Positions 51,149-59,868 of a stretch of 64,000 nt of DNA are shown piece after piece. Origin of the DNA: VXLM01 sp965242665. Its GTDB lineage: Bacteria; Chloroflexota; Dehalococcoidia; Lucifugimonadales; VXLM01. How positions within the stretch are numbered: the stretch's first letter is position 1; every line of letters begins with the position of its first letter. Where the stretch lies: contig OZ251484.1 in assembly GCA_965242665.1 (NCBI GenBank), positions 2,728,001-2,792,000 of the forward strand, written 5' to 3'. The position numbers were made by a program, and so were the translations under genes. The notes below the pieces were generated by a model that ran no database searches, was not told where the DNA came from, and saw only the letters and a program-made list of their open reading frames with translations.

Positions 51149-52366
51149 ATGCACAGGGAAAGAACGACTTTGACGACCATCGAGTACCGCCCCTTCACCG
51201 ACGAGGAAATACCCGCCGTCGTCCGCACTGAGGAAACCGCCTTCTGGTCGCACGCGGACGAGCGGGATGTGGAACGGCACCGCGGATGGTTCGAATTGGG
51301 CGAAAGCGTCGCCGCATTCGACGGACCGGATCCAGTTGGCCTCACCATGTCATACCCATTCGACATGACTGTACCGGGCGGCAGCGCCCCGACTGCTTGC
51401 ATCGGCAATGTGAGCGTCCTGCCGACCCACCGACGGCGCGGAATCATGACCGAAATGATGCGGCGCCAACTGACCAACGCCTACGAACGCGGCCTCTACC
51501 TGTCTTCCCTTGGAGCGGCCGAGGCTCCCATCTACGGACGCTTCGGATACGGAATCGCCTGCGAACAGATCGACTGGACGATCGACCGACGATCCGCCGC
51601 CTTCCGGAGCGACTACCAATGGGACGGATCGATCCGACTCGTAACGGCCAAGCACGCAAGGGAAACGTTCCCGGAAATCTATCGCAGAGCGGCAGCCGGA
51701 CGCGCAGGCATCATCCAGCCACCGAAAATCCAATTGGACAATTGGTTCGCCGATGCACCGGGCCCGCAACACGATCGCCCCTCATACTTCTACGTCGAAT
51801 ACCGCGAACACCGCCCGGAAGGGTACGCCGCGTACCGTGTCAAGAATGGAACGGTCACCGTCCGCAAGCTCATGTCTTGCACAGACGCCGCCTACGCCGC
51901 CCTCTGGAAGTACTGCCTCGACATCGACCTCACTACGACCATCCGAGCCCGCGGACGCCCAGCGGATGAACCCATCCTCTGGATGCTCCACGATCCCCGA
52001 AAACTCAAACGCGAAACCTACGACCAAACCTGGATCCGCCTCATCGACGTCCCCAAAGCACTGGCTTTCAGAACCTACGCTCAGGACGACCGCATCGTGC
52101 TCCAAGTCCACGACCAGTTCTGCCCCTGGAACGACGCAACATACGAGCTCGCCGGCTCCCCGTCCGGAGCAGAGTGCAAACCCACTGCCAAGTCCCCTGA
52201 CCTCGTACTCTCCGCAGACGACATCGCAGTCCCCTACCTCGGCGGCTTCCCCTTCACCCCGCTCGCCCTCGCCGGCCGCATAGAAGAGCGCACCCCGGGC
52301 GCGCTTGCCCGCGCCGACGCCATGTTCGCCGCACACCTCAAGCCATGGTCTCCGATGCTTACGTAA
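51149..52366 (+). CDS. GNAT N-acetyltransferase, Eis-like
   Basis: 405 residues (or 398 from a TTG at 51170, which has AGGGAAAG upstream). The acetyl-CoA site is NVSVLPTHRRRGIMTEMMRRQL, and SSLGAAEAPIYGRFGYG is the Eis-family hallmark. The second half is a degenerate GNAT fold and a sterol-carrier-like C-terminal domain ending with a free C-terminus, as in Eis. Members acetylate aminoglycosides or protein lysines. Divergent from paralog 1 with a 72-base gap. Confidence 0.85.
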   Translation: MHRERTTLTTIEYRPFTDEEIPAVVRTEETAFWSHADERDVERHRGWFELGESVAAFDGPDPVGLTMSYPFDMTVPGGSAPTACIGNVSVLPTHRRRGIMTEMMRRQLTNAYERGLYLSSLGAAEAPIYGRFGYGIACEQIDWTIDRRSAAFRSDYQWDGSIRLVTAKHARETFPEIYRRAAAGRAGIIQPPKIQLDNWFADAPGPQHDRPSYFYVEYREHRPEGYAAYRVKNGTVTVRKLMSCTDAAYAALWKYCLDIDLTTTIRARGRPADEPILWMLHDPRKLKRETYDQTWIRLIDVPKALAFRTYAQDDRIVLQVHDQFCPWNDATYELAGSPSGAECKPTAKSPDLVLSADDIAVPYLGGFPFTPLALAGRIEERTPGALARADAMFAAHLKPWSPMLT

Positions 52367-52411
52367 CCGTGGCGCCTCGCGGTTGAAGAGATTTTGTCCG
52401 CTCAACTTGGG

Positions 52412-52440
52412 TTGACCCCGCAGCTGAACAGGGCGATCCT
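52412..52440 (+). promoter_or_regulatory. Possible promoter of the viperin gene
   Basis: TTGACC (52412-52417), 17-base spacer, GATCCT (52435-52440), 51 bases before the ATG. The -10 is weak. Confidence 0.4.
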
Positions 52441-52447
52441 GAGTGCA

Positions 52448-52464
52448 CTGGTACGGTTTACCAG
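52448..52464. promoter_or_regulatory. Inverted repeat in the viperin leader
   Basis: CTGGTA-CGGTT-TACCAG, a perfect 6-base-pair repeat just downstream of the proposed promoter and 27 bases before the ATG. It could be an operator for a repressor such as the HTH protein encoded next, or an RNA hairpin. Confidence 0.4.
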
Positions 52465-52491
52465 AGCTTCGAAGATGCTTGGAGGAGAGCA

Positions 52492-53361
52492 ATGAACATC
52501 GTAGAACAAGTTCCATCGGTCAACTTCCACCTCTGGGAACCATGCAATATGAAATGCGGATTCTGCTTCGCCACATTCCAAGATGTCAAGCAAGACCGAT
52601 TGCCAAAGGGACACATGAACAAGGAAGATTGCATCGCCGTCGTAGAGATGCTCGCAGAGTCCGGATTTGCAAAGATCAACTTCGCCGGCGGAGAACCTAC
52701 GCTTTGCCCATGGTTGTCCGATCTGATCGGGAGGGCGAAAGAACATGAGCTGACTACTGCCATTGTCACGAACGGAACGAAAATCACTCCAGACTGGCTG
52801 GACAGTCAGAACCGGACTCTCGATTGGATCGCGCTGAGCGTCGACACAGTCGACCCCGAAAAGCTGACGAGACTCGGACGAGTGACCCATTCAGGTCCCA
52901 TATCTGAAGACGAGTACCTGCAAATTGCAGAGAGTGTCAAAGAGCGCGGCATCCGCTTCAAGATCAATACCGTGGTGACATCCGAGACGTGGGAGGAAGA
53001 TTTCACCGAGTTCATAACCCAGGCAAGGCCGGAGCGATGGAAGATTCTCCAAGTCCTGCCTGTCCAAGGCCAAAACGACAGCCAAATCCAGCGCGATGCG
53101 ATTACAAAGGAACAGTTCGCCGCCTACGTTGCCCGAAACAGTGCTGTCGAGAAAGATGGTATCGTCGTTGTCCCAGAAGACAACGATATGATGACCGGCA
53201 GTTATGTCATGGTCGATCCATCCGGTCGCTTCTTTGACAACACCAAGGGTTCTCACAGCTATAGCGATCCCATCATCGATGTCGGAGTCGACGAAGCATT
53301 GAAGAGCGTGTCCATCGACCCTCAACGATTCCTCAAGAGAGGTGGGCGATACGATTGGTGA
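52492..53361 (+). CDS. Prokaryotic viperin (antiviral radical SAM ddhNTP synthase)
   Basis: 289 residues; GGAGGAG lies 5 bases before the ATG. The 4Fe-4S ligands are Cys18, Cys22 and Cys25 (PCNMKCGFCF); GGEP is at 66-69 within KINFAGGEPTL; TNGT at 93-96 and KINTVVT follow. The C-terminal half matches viperin, not generic radical SAM proteins: ERWKILQVLPVQGQN, VPEDNDMMTGSYVMVDPSGR, PIIDVGVDEALKSV and the ending FLKRGGRYDW. Viperins turn CTP, GTP or UTP into 3'-deoxy-3',4'-didehydro-NTPs that stop viral polymerases. The amphipathic N-terminal helix of animal viperin is absent, as expected for bacteria. A+T richer than its neighbours, so probably acquired. No NTP kinase beside it; substrate base unknown. 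Confidence 0.92.
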   Translation: MNIVEQVPSVNFHLWEPCNMKCGFCFATFQDVKQDRLPKGHMNKEDCIAVVEMLAESGFAKINFAGGEPTLCPWLSDLIGRAKEHELTTAIVTNGTKITPDWLDSQNRTLDWIALSVDTVDPEKLTRLGRVTHSGPISEDEYLQIAESVKERGIRFKINTVVTSETWEEDFTEFITQARPERWKILQVLPVQGQNDSQIQRDAITKEQFAAYVARNSAVEKDGIVVVPEDNDMMTGSYVMVDPSGRFFDNTKGSHSYSDPIIDVGVDEALKSVSIDPQRFLKRGGRYDW

Positions 53362-53422
53362 GTACGAATCACTCGCTTGGGTCGAGCCCGGCGCAGGAGT
53401 GTCACGGGAACGGAGAATCGAA

Positions 53423-55039
53423 ATGCAAGAATCAGATGTAAAGCCGAAGTTGCCGACGAGCGGTCAGGTATTGGGAGCACTCGTCAAGAAACTTGGAATA
53501 CACGACCGTATTCTGCGATCGAAGACTGCTCAACGATATTTCAGCGGCAATATCAGTGCGATAGTAAAGGATTCGAGCAGAAAGGAAATCATCGAATCCA
53601 TCGCCAGCGTATTCATCAGAGTTGGACTGATTCCAGATCGTCAAGAGGCGATTGGAAGGAAGCAGACACTTGAGAGTATAGCCGGGGTAGTCGAATCGCA
53701 CGCGTCTGCATGGGATACCGTCAGGTCCTTCTTGCGTCCACGCGTTTTCCCGGTGGAGCGGGAGAATCTGTCGGTCATATGGTCGGCCTACGTCAGGCTT
53801 GCAGTAATTGATCTATCCCTCCGGTGCGCAGCTTACTTGCGCCTTACGAGATCTCCCTTCCCTGCCCCTGATACGTTCGATTGCCTACATCCTACAAAGC
53901 GAGGACGGTATCTGAATCGAAAACGATCAGACTCTGGCCTCACTCTGCAAGATCTCGCGGAAGAAGTCGGAGTGAGTGAAAATACCATCGACGCCTGGAT
54001 GTACCAAAACGTCCGGCCGTCAGACGATCATCTCATTCAAGTCGCGACAGCATTCACCCGACGTTCAGACAAGTATGATGGTGATGCACTCGTGGCGGAA
54101 CTTCGGAGATTCTACTGGGCAAGTGACATTGTTGCCCTCATTGACGAATACATCGGCACAGAACTTGTGGTTGATGTCGTCCAACACATGCACAAGTACA
54201 CTGCGTTGGCGTGCTCTCTAATTGATAACGAATCGGCCGGAGTAGTCGAAGTGAGTCACCTCACTGATCTACTACATTACGGAGTCCACGTAGATCTGGC
54301 GCGACGCATCCTCTCTGAACTAATGAACCATGAATCAGACGACGAATGGAAAGAAGACTTGGAATGGGCTGGCGTTAGCTGGGAGTATCGAGTGCTAACG
54401 GTTAACACGCGTGTGCACGAACAGGAAGTATCCGACCTCAATCAGTCCACTGATGGGCGCTTGTTTGAAGATTGGGACATCAGTAACCCAAAAGCGTATG
54501 AGCACTACCAGAGATCAATTGAGCTACAAGGACAAGGGAGAATTCCAGAGGCACTAGCAGAAGTTGTCGAAGCAGCCCGCCTTGACCCTACTGATCCTGT
54601 GAACCACTTCACGCTCGGATCAGTCAAGGCCAAGATAGGAGCCGAGTCAGGAGACGCCGCATTAGTCGAGCAAGGATTGGAGGAGTGCTGGATTGCAGCG
54701 CGATTAGATCCGTCCTGGCTGGTGCCATGGACTGAAATTGCGTTGATTCTCATAAGGAGCGGCCGGCCCCGCGAAGCGATCGATCACTTACAGAGCGTTA
54801 AAGAAGATTGCGGCCCTCTCGACGCCCGCTACTATGCCTCACTGGGAGCGGCACACCGAGAATGCGGAAACTTGCAAGAATCCTTGAGTTCGTTCGAGGA
54901 AGCGTTCCGACGAGACCCGGAGAACTGGGTGTTTGTCGTCGCAGTAGCCGAGGCCGCCCGTCGTTTGGGTGACAAAGCAAAGTACAGGCAGTATGAGAAA
55001 ATAGCCCGACACCTCGGAGCCCTGCCCCCGTCTCCATGA
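53423..55039 (+). CDS. HTH (XRE-like) and TPR-repeat protein next to viperin
   Basis: 538 residues from the ATG at 53423, with GGAG 7 bases upstream; a GTG at 53342 overlapping the viperin gene is in frame. Residues 1-~160 are helical with no recognised family. A helix-turn-helix (SGLTLQDLAEEVGVSENTIDAWM) lies near 168-200. The C-terminal third (~355-530) has TPR-like repeats: PKAYEHYQRSIELQGQGRIPEALAEV begins the first. Low G+C like the viperin gene, 61 bases away, same strand. It may regulate viperin, sense infection, or be an unrelated passenger. Confidence 0.75.
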   Translation: MQESDVKPKLPTSGQVLGALVKKLGIHDRILRSKTAQRYFSGNISAIVKDSSRKEIIESIASVFIRVGLIPDRQEAIGRKQTLESIAGVVESHASAWDTVRSFLRPRVFPVERENLSVIWSAYVRLAVIDLSLRCAAYLRLTRSPFPAPDTFDCLHPTKRGRYLNRKRSDSGLTLQDLAEEVGVSENTIDAWMYQNVRPSDDHLIQVATAFTRRSDKYDGDALVAELRRFYWASDIVALIDEYIGTELVVDVVQHMHKYTALACSLIDNESAGVVEVSHLTDLLHYGVHVDLARRILSELMNHESDDEWKEDLEWAGVSWEYRVLTVNTRVHEQEVSDLNQSTDGRLFEDWDISNPKAYEHYQRSIELQGQGRIPEALAEVVEAARLDPTDPVNHFTLGSVKAKIGAESGDAALVEQGLEECWIAARLDPSWLVPWTEIALILIRSGRPREAIDHLQSVKEDCGPLDARYYASLGAAHRECGNLQESLSSFEEAFRRDPENWVFVVAVAEAARRLGDKAKYRQYEKIARHLGALPPSP

Positions 55040-55188
55040 CCATCCGCCCCAAACCGCTGCTCATTTCCCTCTCTCCCCCCGGGATCCTGAGTGACTCATC
55101 CTGAGCCAGTACCCCCACCAGTGCTTCCCCCTTTCGCCCCCAAGATCCTGTATCATACTACCTAGAATCGCACGGCGACCAAGACACT

Positions 55189-55479
55189 ATGCTCGATTGG
55201 CTAACATCCCTCTTCTCACCATCTGACGGCCCCGACCGACAAACCCGCATCGGCGACCCCATGCCGGAGCCGGAAGCGCGCATGTGGGCCGGCGTGCTCA
55301 TGCGCGAGGGCATCGGCGCGATGGTCAAGGACGAAGGAATCCCTCCATATACCAGCCCGATAGGCTCCCATTTTACGTTGTGGGTGAAAGCTCAGGACGC
55401 CGAGCTTGCAGCGCGCATCATCACAAGCACGCCTGATCCAGGAGACGACCATGAGACGACGCAGGACGATCTACCATAA
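55189..55479 (+). CDS. DUF2007-like small protein
   Basis: 96 residues. The core MPEPEARMWAGVLMREGIGAMVKDEG .. TLWVKAQDAELAARII matches putative signal-transducing DUF2007 proteins, which have a ferredoxin-like fold. Its last 29 bases overlap the following hydrolase-like gene, whose ribosome site is inside it. Confidence 0.6.
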   Translation: MLDWLTSLFSPSDGPDRQTRIGDPMPEPEARMWAGVLMREGIGAMVKDEGIPPYTSPIGSHFTLWVKAQDAELAARIITSTPDPGDDHETTQDDLP

Positions 55480-56941
55480 CGATGCCAGGCACTCGTACCT
55501 ATGGTTCTACGAACCCCCCATGCGTTTGGAAGACGCCTGGGCTCCAGTCGACGAGGTAGCAGGCACTGCGGTCGACACCTTCAGCTACTGCGTAGAGCGT
55601 GGCGACGGCGCGTTCTACCCCACGAAGGCCGGCAAGATGTTCTCGGTCGAAGACGGCAAACCGCATTCGACAAGCAACTTCCAATGGCGCGCGGCCGCCT
55701 GTATGATCAGCCTCATGGAGCGCGGAATCGACCCGCTCCAACTGCTCATAGACCGCGCGCGCCATCACGGCATGGACTTCTTCGCAGACCTGCGACTCCA
55801 GCGCCTCGGTGGCATGTATCCAGACCTCGAACTCGAAAACGGCGGGCCGGGATGGGCTGACGAGTGCGTCCGCGAACTCAAACTCCAAATCATCCGCGAA
55901 CTCGCCGTCGACTACCCAATCGACGGACTCGAGCTCGACTTCACAGCCGCCTTCGGAGGCCGCGCATCCTTCTTCTTTCCCGACGGCGGCACGCCCAAGA
56001 ACGTGAATACCATGACCGAATGGATCCGCCTCGCCGCCGAGACAGCCCGCTCACGCCCCGGAAGCCCCTGCGCCATCGGCGCACGCATATTCCCAACCGA
56101 ACAGGCCAACCTCGATCAGGGGCTCGACGTGAGAGCGTGGCTCCGCGAAGGCCTGTTGGATTTCGTCGTGCCCGTAGCATACATCTACACCGTCTTGGAT
56201 CCAGACATGCCGTTCGAATGGGTCGTCGAACCGGCGCACGACTCCGACGCCTCCGTGTACGGCTTCCTCCAACACCACCTCCAAGACGAAATCATCGGGG
56301 CCAACACGCGGATATTTCCCAACATCGAGCACTTCCGCGCAGCAGCAGCCAACTATTGGGAACACGGCGTGGACGGGTTGTATACATGGATGATGGACTG
56401 GCCTCTGGGTGATGCAGAGCGCAACGTGCTTGCCATGCTCGGATCCCGGGAACTCCTGCGAGAGCGCGACAAGCATTACGTCGTCGCCCGCAAATACGAA
56501 GGAGCCGCCCGCGTGGGGTATGACCACCGCATCCCCCTCGAACTGCGCCCGCCGCTTCCAACCGCCGCGCACCCGATCCCCTTCACCATCGCAGACGACG
56601 TCCAGGAAGACGATAGCAGGATCGCCAGCGTCGTGCTCCGCCTGTACCTCTCGAACGTCGTTTCCGCAGACCGCTTCTCCGTGACCCTGAACGGCCGCTC
56701 CCTGGCCGACGAGACATGCAAGCGCGTCTGGAAGAAGGCGCGAGACGGCTATCCCCACTCCAACCCACGAAACCATTGGCTGGAATTCGACCTCGCACGC
56801 GTCCTGCCGCGCAAAGGCAAGAACCTCCTAGAGATTTCCCTCGAAAGCCGCCCGGACGGACTCACAGGCAGCGTCACCGTCGAGGAAGTCGAGGTCGAAG
56901 TGCGGTACAACCCATATCCAGCCGGATTGTTCATTGATTGA
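55451..56941 (+). CDS. TIM-barrel glycosidase-like protein, paralog 2
   Basis: 496 residues from the ATG at 55451, with GGAG 6 bases upstream. Same layout as the protein at 49484-51076: MERGIDPLQLLIDRARHHGMDFFADLRL corresponds to MIERGEDPQAEIIERGRGLGMQVYASVRM there, each split here for brevity; acidic strand end in IDGLELDFTAAFGG; LLDFVVPVAYIYT; DGLYTWMMDWPLG. The beta-sandwich tail ends SVTVEEVEVEVRYNP. No signal peptide. It precedes the PHP hydrolase and may share its pathway. Confidence 0.6.
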   Translation: MRRRRTIYHNDARHSYLWFYEPPMRLEDAWAPVDEVAGTAVDTFSYCVERGDGAFYPTKAGKMFSVEDGKPHSTSNFQWRAAACMISLMERGIDPLQLLIDRARHHGMDFFADLRLQRLGGMYPDLELENGGPGWADECVRELKLQIIRELAVDYPIDGLELDFTAAFGGRASFFFPDGGTPKNVNTMTEWIRLAAETARSRPGSPCAIGARIFPTEQANLDQGLDVRAWLREGLLDFVVPVAYIYTVLDPDMPFEWVVEPAHDSDASVYGFLQHHLQDEIIGANTRIFPNIEHFRAAAANYWEHGVDGLYTWMMDWPLGDAERNVLAMLGSRELLRERDKHYVVARKYEGAARVGYDHRIPLELRPPLPTAAHPIPFTIADDVQEDDSRIASVVLRLYLSNVVSADRFSVTLNGRSLADETCKRVWKKARDGYPHSNPRNHWLEFDLARVLPRKGKNLLEISLESRPDGLTGSVTVEEVEVEVRYNPYPAGLFID

Positions 56942-56952
56942 GCGCACTCGTA

Positions 56953-56958
56953 TATAAT
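56953..56958 (+). promoter_or_regulatory. -10 element upstream of the PHP hydrolase gene
   Basis: TATAAT within TATATAAT, just past the stop of the preceding gene. The nearest -35-like sequence, TTGTTC (56928-56933), is 19 bases away, so strength is uncertain. Confidence 0.4.
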
Positions 56959-57017
56959 CCTATGCACGGGCCCGCGCAGACGGCGCGGCAGTATTTGGAA
57001 GCCAGGAGTATTCGGAC

Positions 57018-59537
57018 ATGGCGGACTATGAGCCTCTCGATCTTTCGGAGTTGTGCAACGGAGGGCCAGACCTCCTACCCTCCGACGACCCTCCGATCGT
57101 CGGCCCTCAAACCCTTCGCGGCTTGCCGTTTCACGTCGGCAAGCCAGACATCGGCGACTGCTTCATCAGACTCGCCAAGGGCGACGACCCCCTCACCATA
57201 CCGGTAGAGGCCACCGCCCTACGGATCATCTTTGCCCACCGCCTCCTAGAAACCGACATCCCCCAGGGCGGCCGGGTCGGAAGCCCCGTCGCCGACTACG
57301 TCTTCCACCTCTCGACCGGCGAAGACGTCTCCGCGCGCATCCGCGAGCGGTTTCAGATCTCCGCGTTCGGCCCCCCCTACGCCGCAGGCACGTACACCGG
57401 CGCGCCCTACGAGCCCTTCCAAGCAGTCCCAGACCAAAAGGCCGAACTGTATCCCCGATACCACGGCCCGTTCTCCGACGCCGGCAACCGACAGACCGAA
57501 GCGCGCCAAGCATCCGCGCGCTGGTACTATCTCTGGTCATGGCAAAACCCAACCCCCTACGACATCATCGACTCCATCGAAATCATCCCCCGCGGACGCC
57601 CATTCATCATCGCCGCCATCACCCTCGGCCGCGTGGACGAGCTCCCCTTCCCCCGCGATGCCAGCCGCCCAGTCAAGATCGAGCTGACCGACCCCAAATT
57701 GATAGCCAACCACCTCGACCTCGAAATCGACGTCGACCGTGGAGAAGCCACCTACCCCTATCCACTCCCCAAAGGCGGGCCAGGCGAGTTCATGAAGAGC
57801 CGCTTCAAAGGGTGGGGCGAACCGTACAACCATACCCTCAACCCCTCATACGTCGAGGTATCCGCCATCCCCTCCGCTACTCTCACCGTGAAACGCGGCG
57901 ACCAAACCGTCGCGCGGGCGAATTGGGGCAAGCTGATCGACAGCGGCGGCGCCGCTGGATCCCGAGCGCGCATCGAACTGATCGACCCAGGCAAGAACTG
58001 GGTGAACGTCACCATCATCGACGACGATACCAAGCAACCCGTCCCATGCCGCGTCCACTTCCGATCCCCAGACGGCGTGCCCTACCAACCCCATGGCCAT
58101 CACAATCACGTCAACTCCAACCTCGACACCTGGCACAACGACGTCGGCGGCGACCTGCGCCTAGGACAAATCACCTACGCATACATCGACGGCTCCTGCC
58201 AAGGATGGCTCCCACGCGGCGAAGTGATCGTCGACGTCTCCCGCGGATTCGAGTACAGACCCATCCGTACCAAAGTCAACATCAAGCCCGGCCAAAGACG
58301 CTTGGAACTCCGCTTGAAGCGCTGGACCAACATGAACGACCAACGATGGTTCAGCGGCGACTCGCACGTCCACTTCCTCACACCAGAAGGCGCGCACCGC
58401 GAATCCCAAGCCGAAGACCTGAACGTCGTCAACCTCCTACAATCCCAATGGGGAAGCCTGTTCACCAACATCGAAGACTTCACAGGACACCCAAGCGTCT
58501 CCCGCGATGGAAACAACTTCGTCTACGTTGGCCAAGAAAATAGACAGCACTTCCTCGGACACATGATCCTTTGGGGACTCAAGCAGCACATCATGCCCTG
58601 GTGCAGCGACGGACTCGGAGAAGCAGAAATCGCAGGAACCCTGGAAACCACCCTCAGCGACTGGGCAGACCGCGCGCACCGACAAGGCGGATTCGTCATC
58701 AACCCACACTTCAACAGCCCAAACGCCTTCGGAGAATACGCATCCCTCATCGCCACCGGACGCATGGACGCCATCGAACTCAAGAACCTCTCCGCACAGC
58801 GCTACGAAGACTACTACGGATACCTCAACTGCGGCTACCGACTCCCCCTCGTCAGCGGCACAGACAAGATGAGCAGCACAGTCCCCATCGGCGCGCACCG
58901 CGTCTACGTCAACATCCCCCCAGACGAAGAATTCACCTACGAATCATGGTGCCGCAACGCAGCCCAAGGACGAACCTTCATCACCGGCGGCCCAATGATC
59001 CAATTCACCGTCGACGACACCCACATCGGCGGCACAGCCCAGCTCTCCTCCCCAGGAACCGTCCGCGTCCGTGCCCGCGCAGAAAGCATCTTCCCCATCC
59101 ACAGCCTCGAAATCGTCCAAGCCGGAAACGTCGTCGCCTCCACCGAATCCCGACAAGGCGCAAGACGCCTCGAACTAAGCGAAAACATCCGCATCGACGG
59201 ACACACATGGCTCGCCGCACGCGCAGGCGGACGAGGATACTACGACAACCGCATCGACTACGGCACAAGCGCACACGAAATCTACGCCCACACATCCCCC
59301 ATCTACATCGCTTGCGGCGGCGAATGGCGCATGTTCGACCAGCGAGTCGCAACCAACATCCTCACATCCATCGAAGGCTCCCTCGCCTACATCAGAGAAA
59401 ACGCCCGCCAACACCCCCCCTCACTCGTCACCCACCACCACGAAGAAGACGACCACTCCGCATACCTAGAACGCCCCTTCATCGAAGCCCAAAACGCCCT
59501 CCACGCCCGCATGCACAACCTCGGCATCACCCACTAG
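57018..59537 (+). CDS. CehA/McbA-family PHP-domain metallohydrolase
   Basis: 839 residues; AGGAG lies 9 bases before the ATG. The first ~440 residues are beta-rich accessory domains. The PHP domain begins near residue 445 with FSGDSHVHFLTPEG, giving the first His-x-His metal ligands, and continues with GGFVINPHFNSPNAFGE, DAIELKNLSAQRYEDYYG and LPLVSGTDKMS. It ends in a beta domain. CehA and McbA hydrolyse carbaryl, but the wide family acts on esters, amides and phosphoesters. No signal peptide. Confidence 0.8.
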   Translation: MADYEPLDLSELCNGGPDLLPSDDPPIVGPQTLRGLPFHVGKPDIGDCFIRLAKGDDPLTIPVEATALRIIFAHRLLETDIPQGGRVGSPVADYVFHLSTGEDVSARIRERFQISAFGPPYAAGTYTGAPYEPFQAVPDQKAELYPRYHGPFSDAGNRQTEARQASARWYYLWSWQNPTPYDIIDSIEIIPRGRPFIIAAITLGRVDELPFPRDASRPVKIELTDPKLIANHLDLEIDVDRGEATYPYPLPKGGPGEFMKSRFKGWGEPYNHTLNPSYVEVSAIPSATLTVKRGDQTVARANWGKLIDSGGAAGSRARIELIDPGKNWVNVTIIDDDTKQPVPCRVHFRSPDGVPYQPHGHHNHVNSNLDTWHNDVGGDLRLGQITYAYIDGSCQGWLPRGEVIVDVSRGFEYRPIRTKVNIKPGQRRLELRLKRWTNMNDQRWFSGDSHVHFLTPEGAHRESQAEDLNVVNLLQSQWGSLFTNIEDFTGHPSVSRDGNNFVYVGQENRQHFLGHMILWGLKQHIMPWCSDGLGEAEIAGTLETTLSDWADRAHRQGGFVINPHFNSPNAFGEYASLIATGRMDAIELKNLSAQRYEDYYGYLNCGYRLPLVSGTDKMSSTVPIGAHRVYVNIPPDEEFTYESWCRNAAQGRTFITGGPMIQFTVDDTHIGGTAQLSSPGTVRVRARAESIFPIHSLEIVQAGNVVASTESRQGARRLELSENIRIDGHTWLAARAGGRGYYDNRIDYGTSAHEIYAHTSPIYIACGGEWRMFDQRVATNILTSIEGSLAYIRENARQHPPSLVTHHHEEDDHSAYLERPFIEAQNALHARMHNLGITH

Positions 59538-59868
59538 CCCCACGCCGTCCCCCGTACACTCCCGCACCCTCTCCCCGTCATTCCCTCACCCACCCCCGTC
59601 ATTCCCGCACCCTGTCTCCGTCATTCCCGCGTAGGCGGGAATCCACCCCGTCAAACCAAACCCCATCCTCCAATCCTCAATCCCCAATCATCAATCCCTC
59701 CCCTCGTCATTCCCGTGTAGGCGGGAATCTAGCCGTCGCCGACTCAAACGCGCACGCAAGCCGCCCAACGACCACGCGGGCGCAGTATCTATATCAGGAC
59801 GGTCGGTCAGGTGAGCTACAACCCCGCACGAGGAATCCGAGCGCGTTCCACGAACACACAACCCTGCC
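59538..59868. repeat. Intergenic region with palindromic and A/C-rich composite repeats
   Basis: No gene. Full palindromes at 59619-59644 and 59705-59730 (the latter with GTGTAG loop). Before the second is a run of 'AATCcccAATCATCAATCC' type sequence, shared with 60550-60600 and 61705-61760. Confidence 0.75.

Noticed and set aside
52492..53361. MoaA or other metabolic radical SAM enzyme
   Set aside because: The C-terminal half matches viperin signatures (ERWKILQVLPVQGQN, KRGGRYDW) and lacks the second Fe-S cluster of MoaA.
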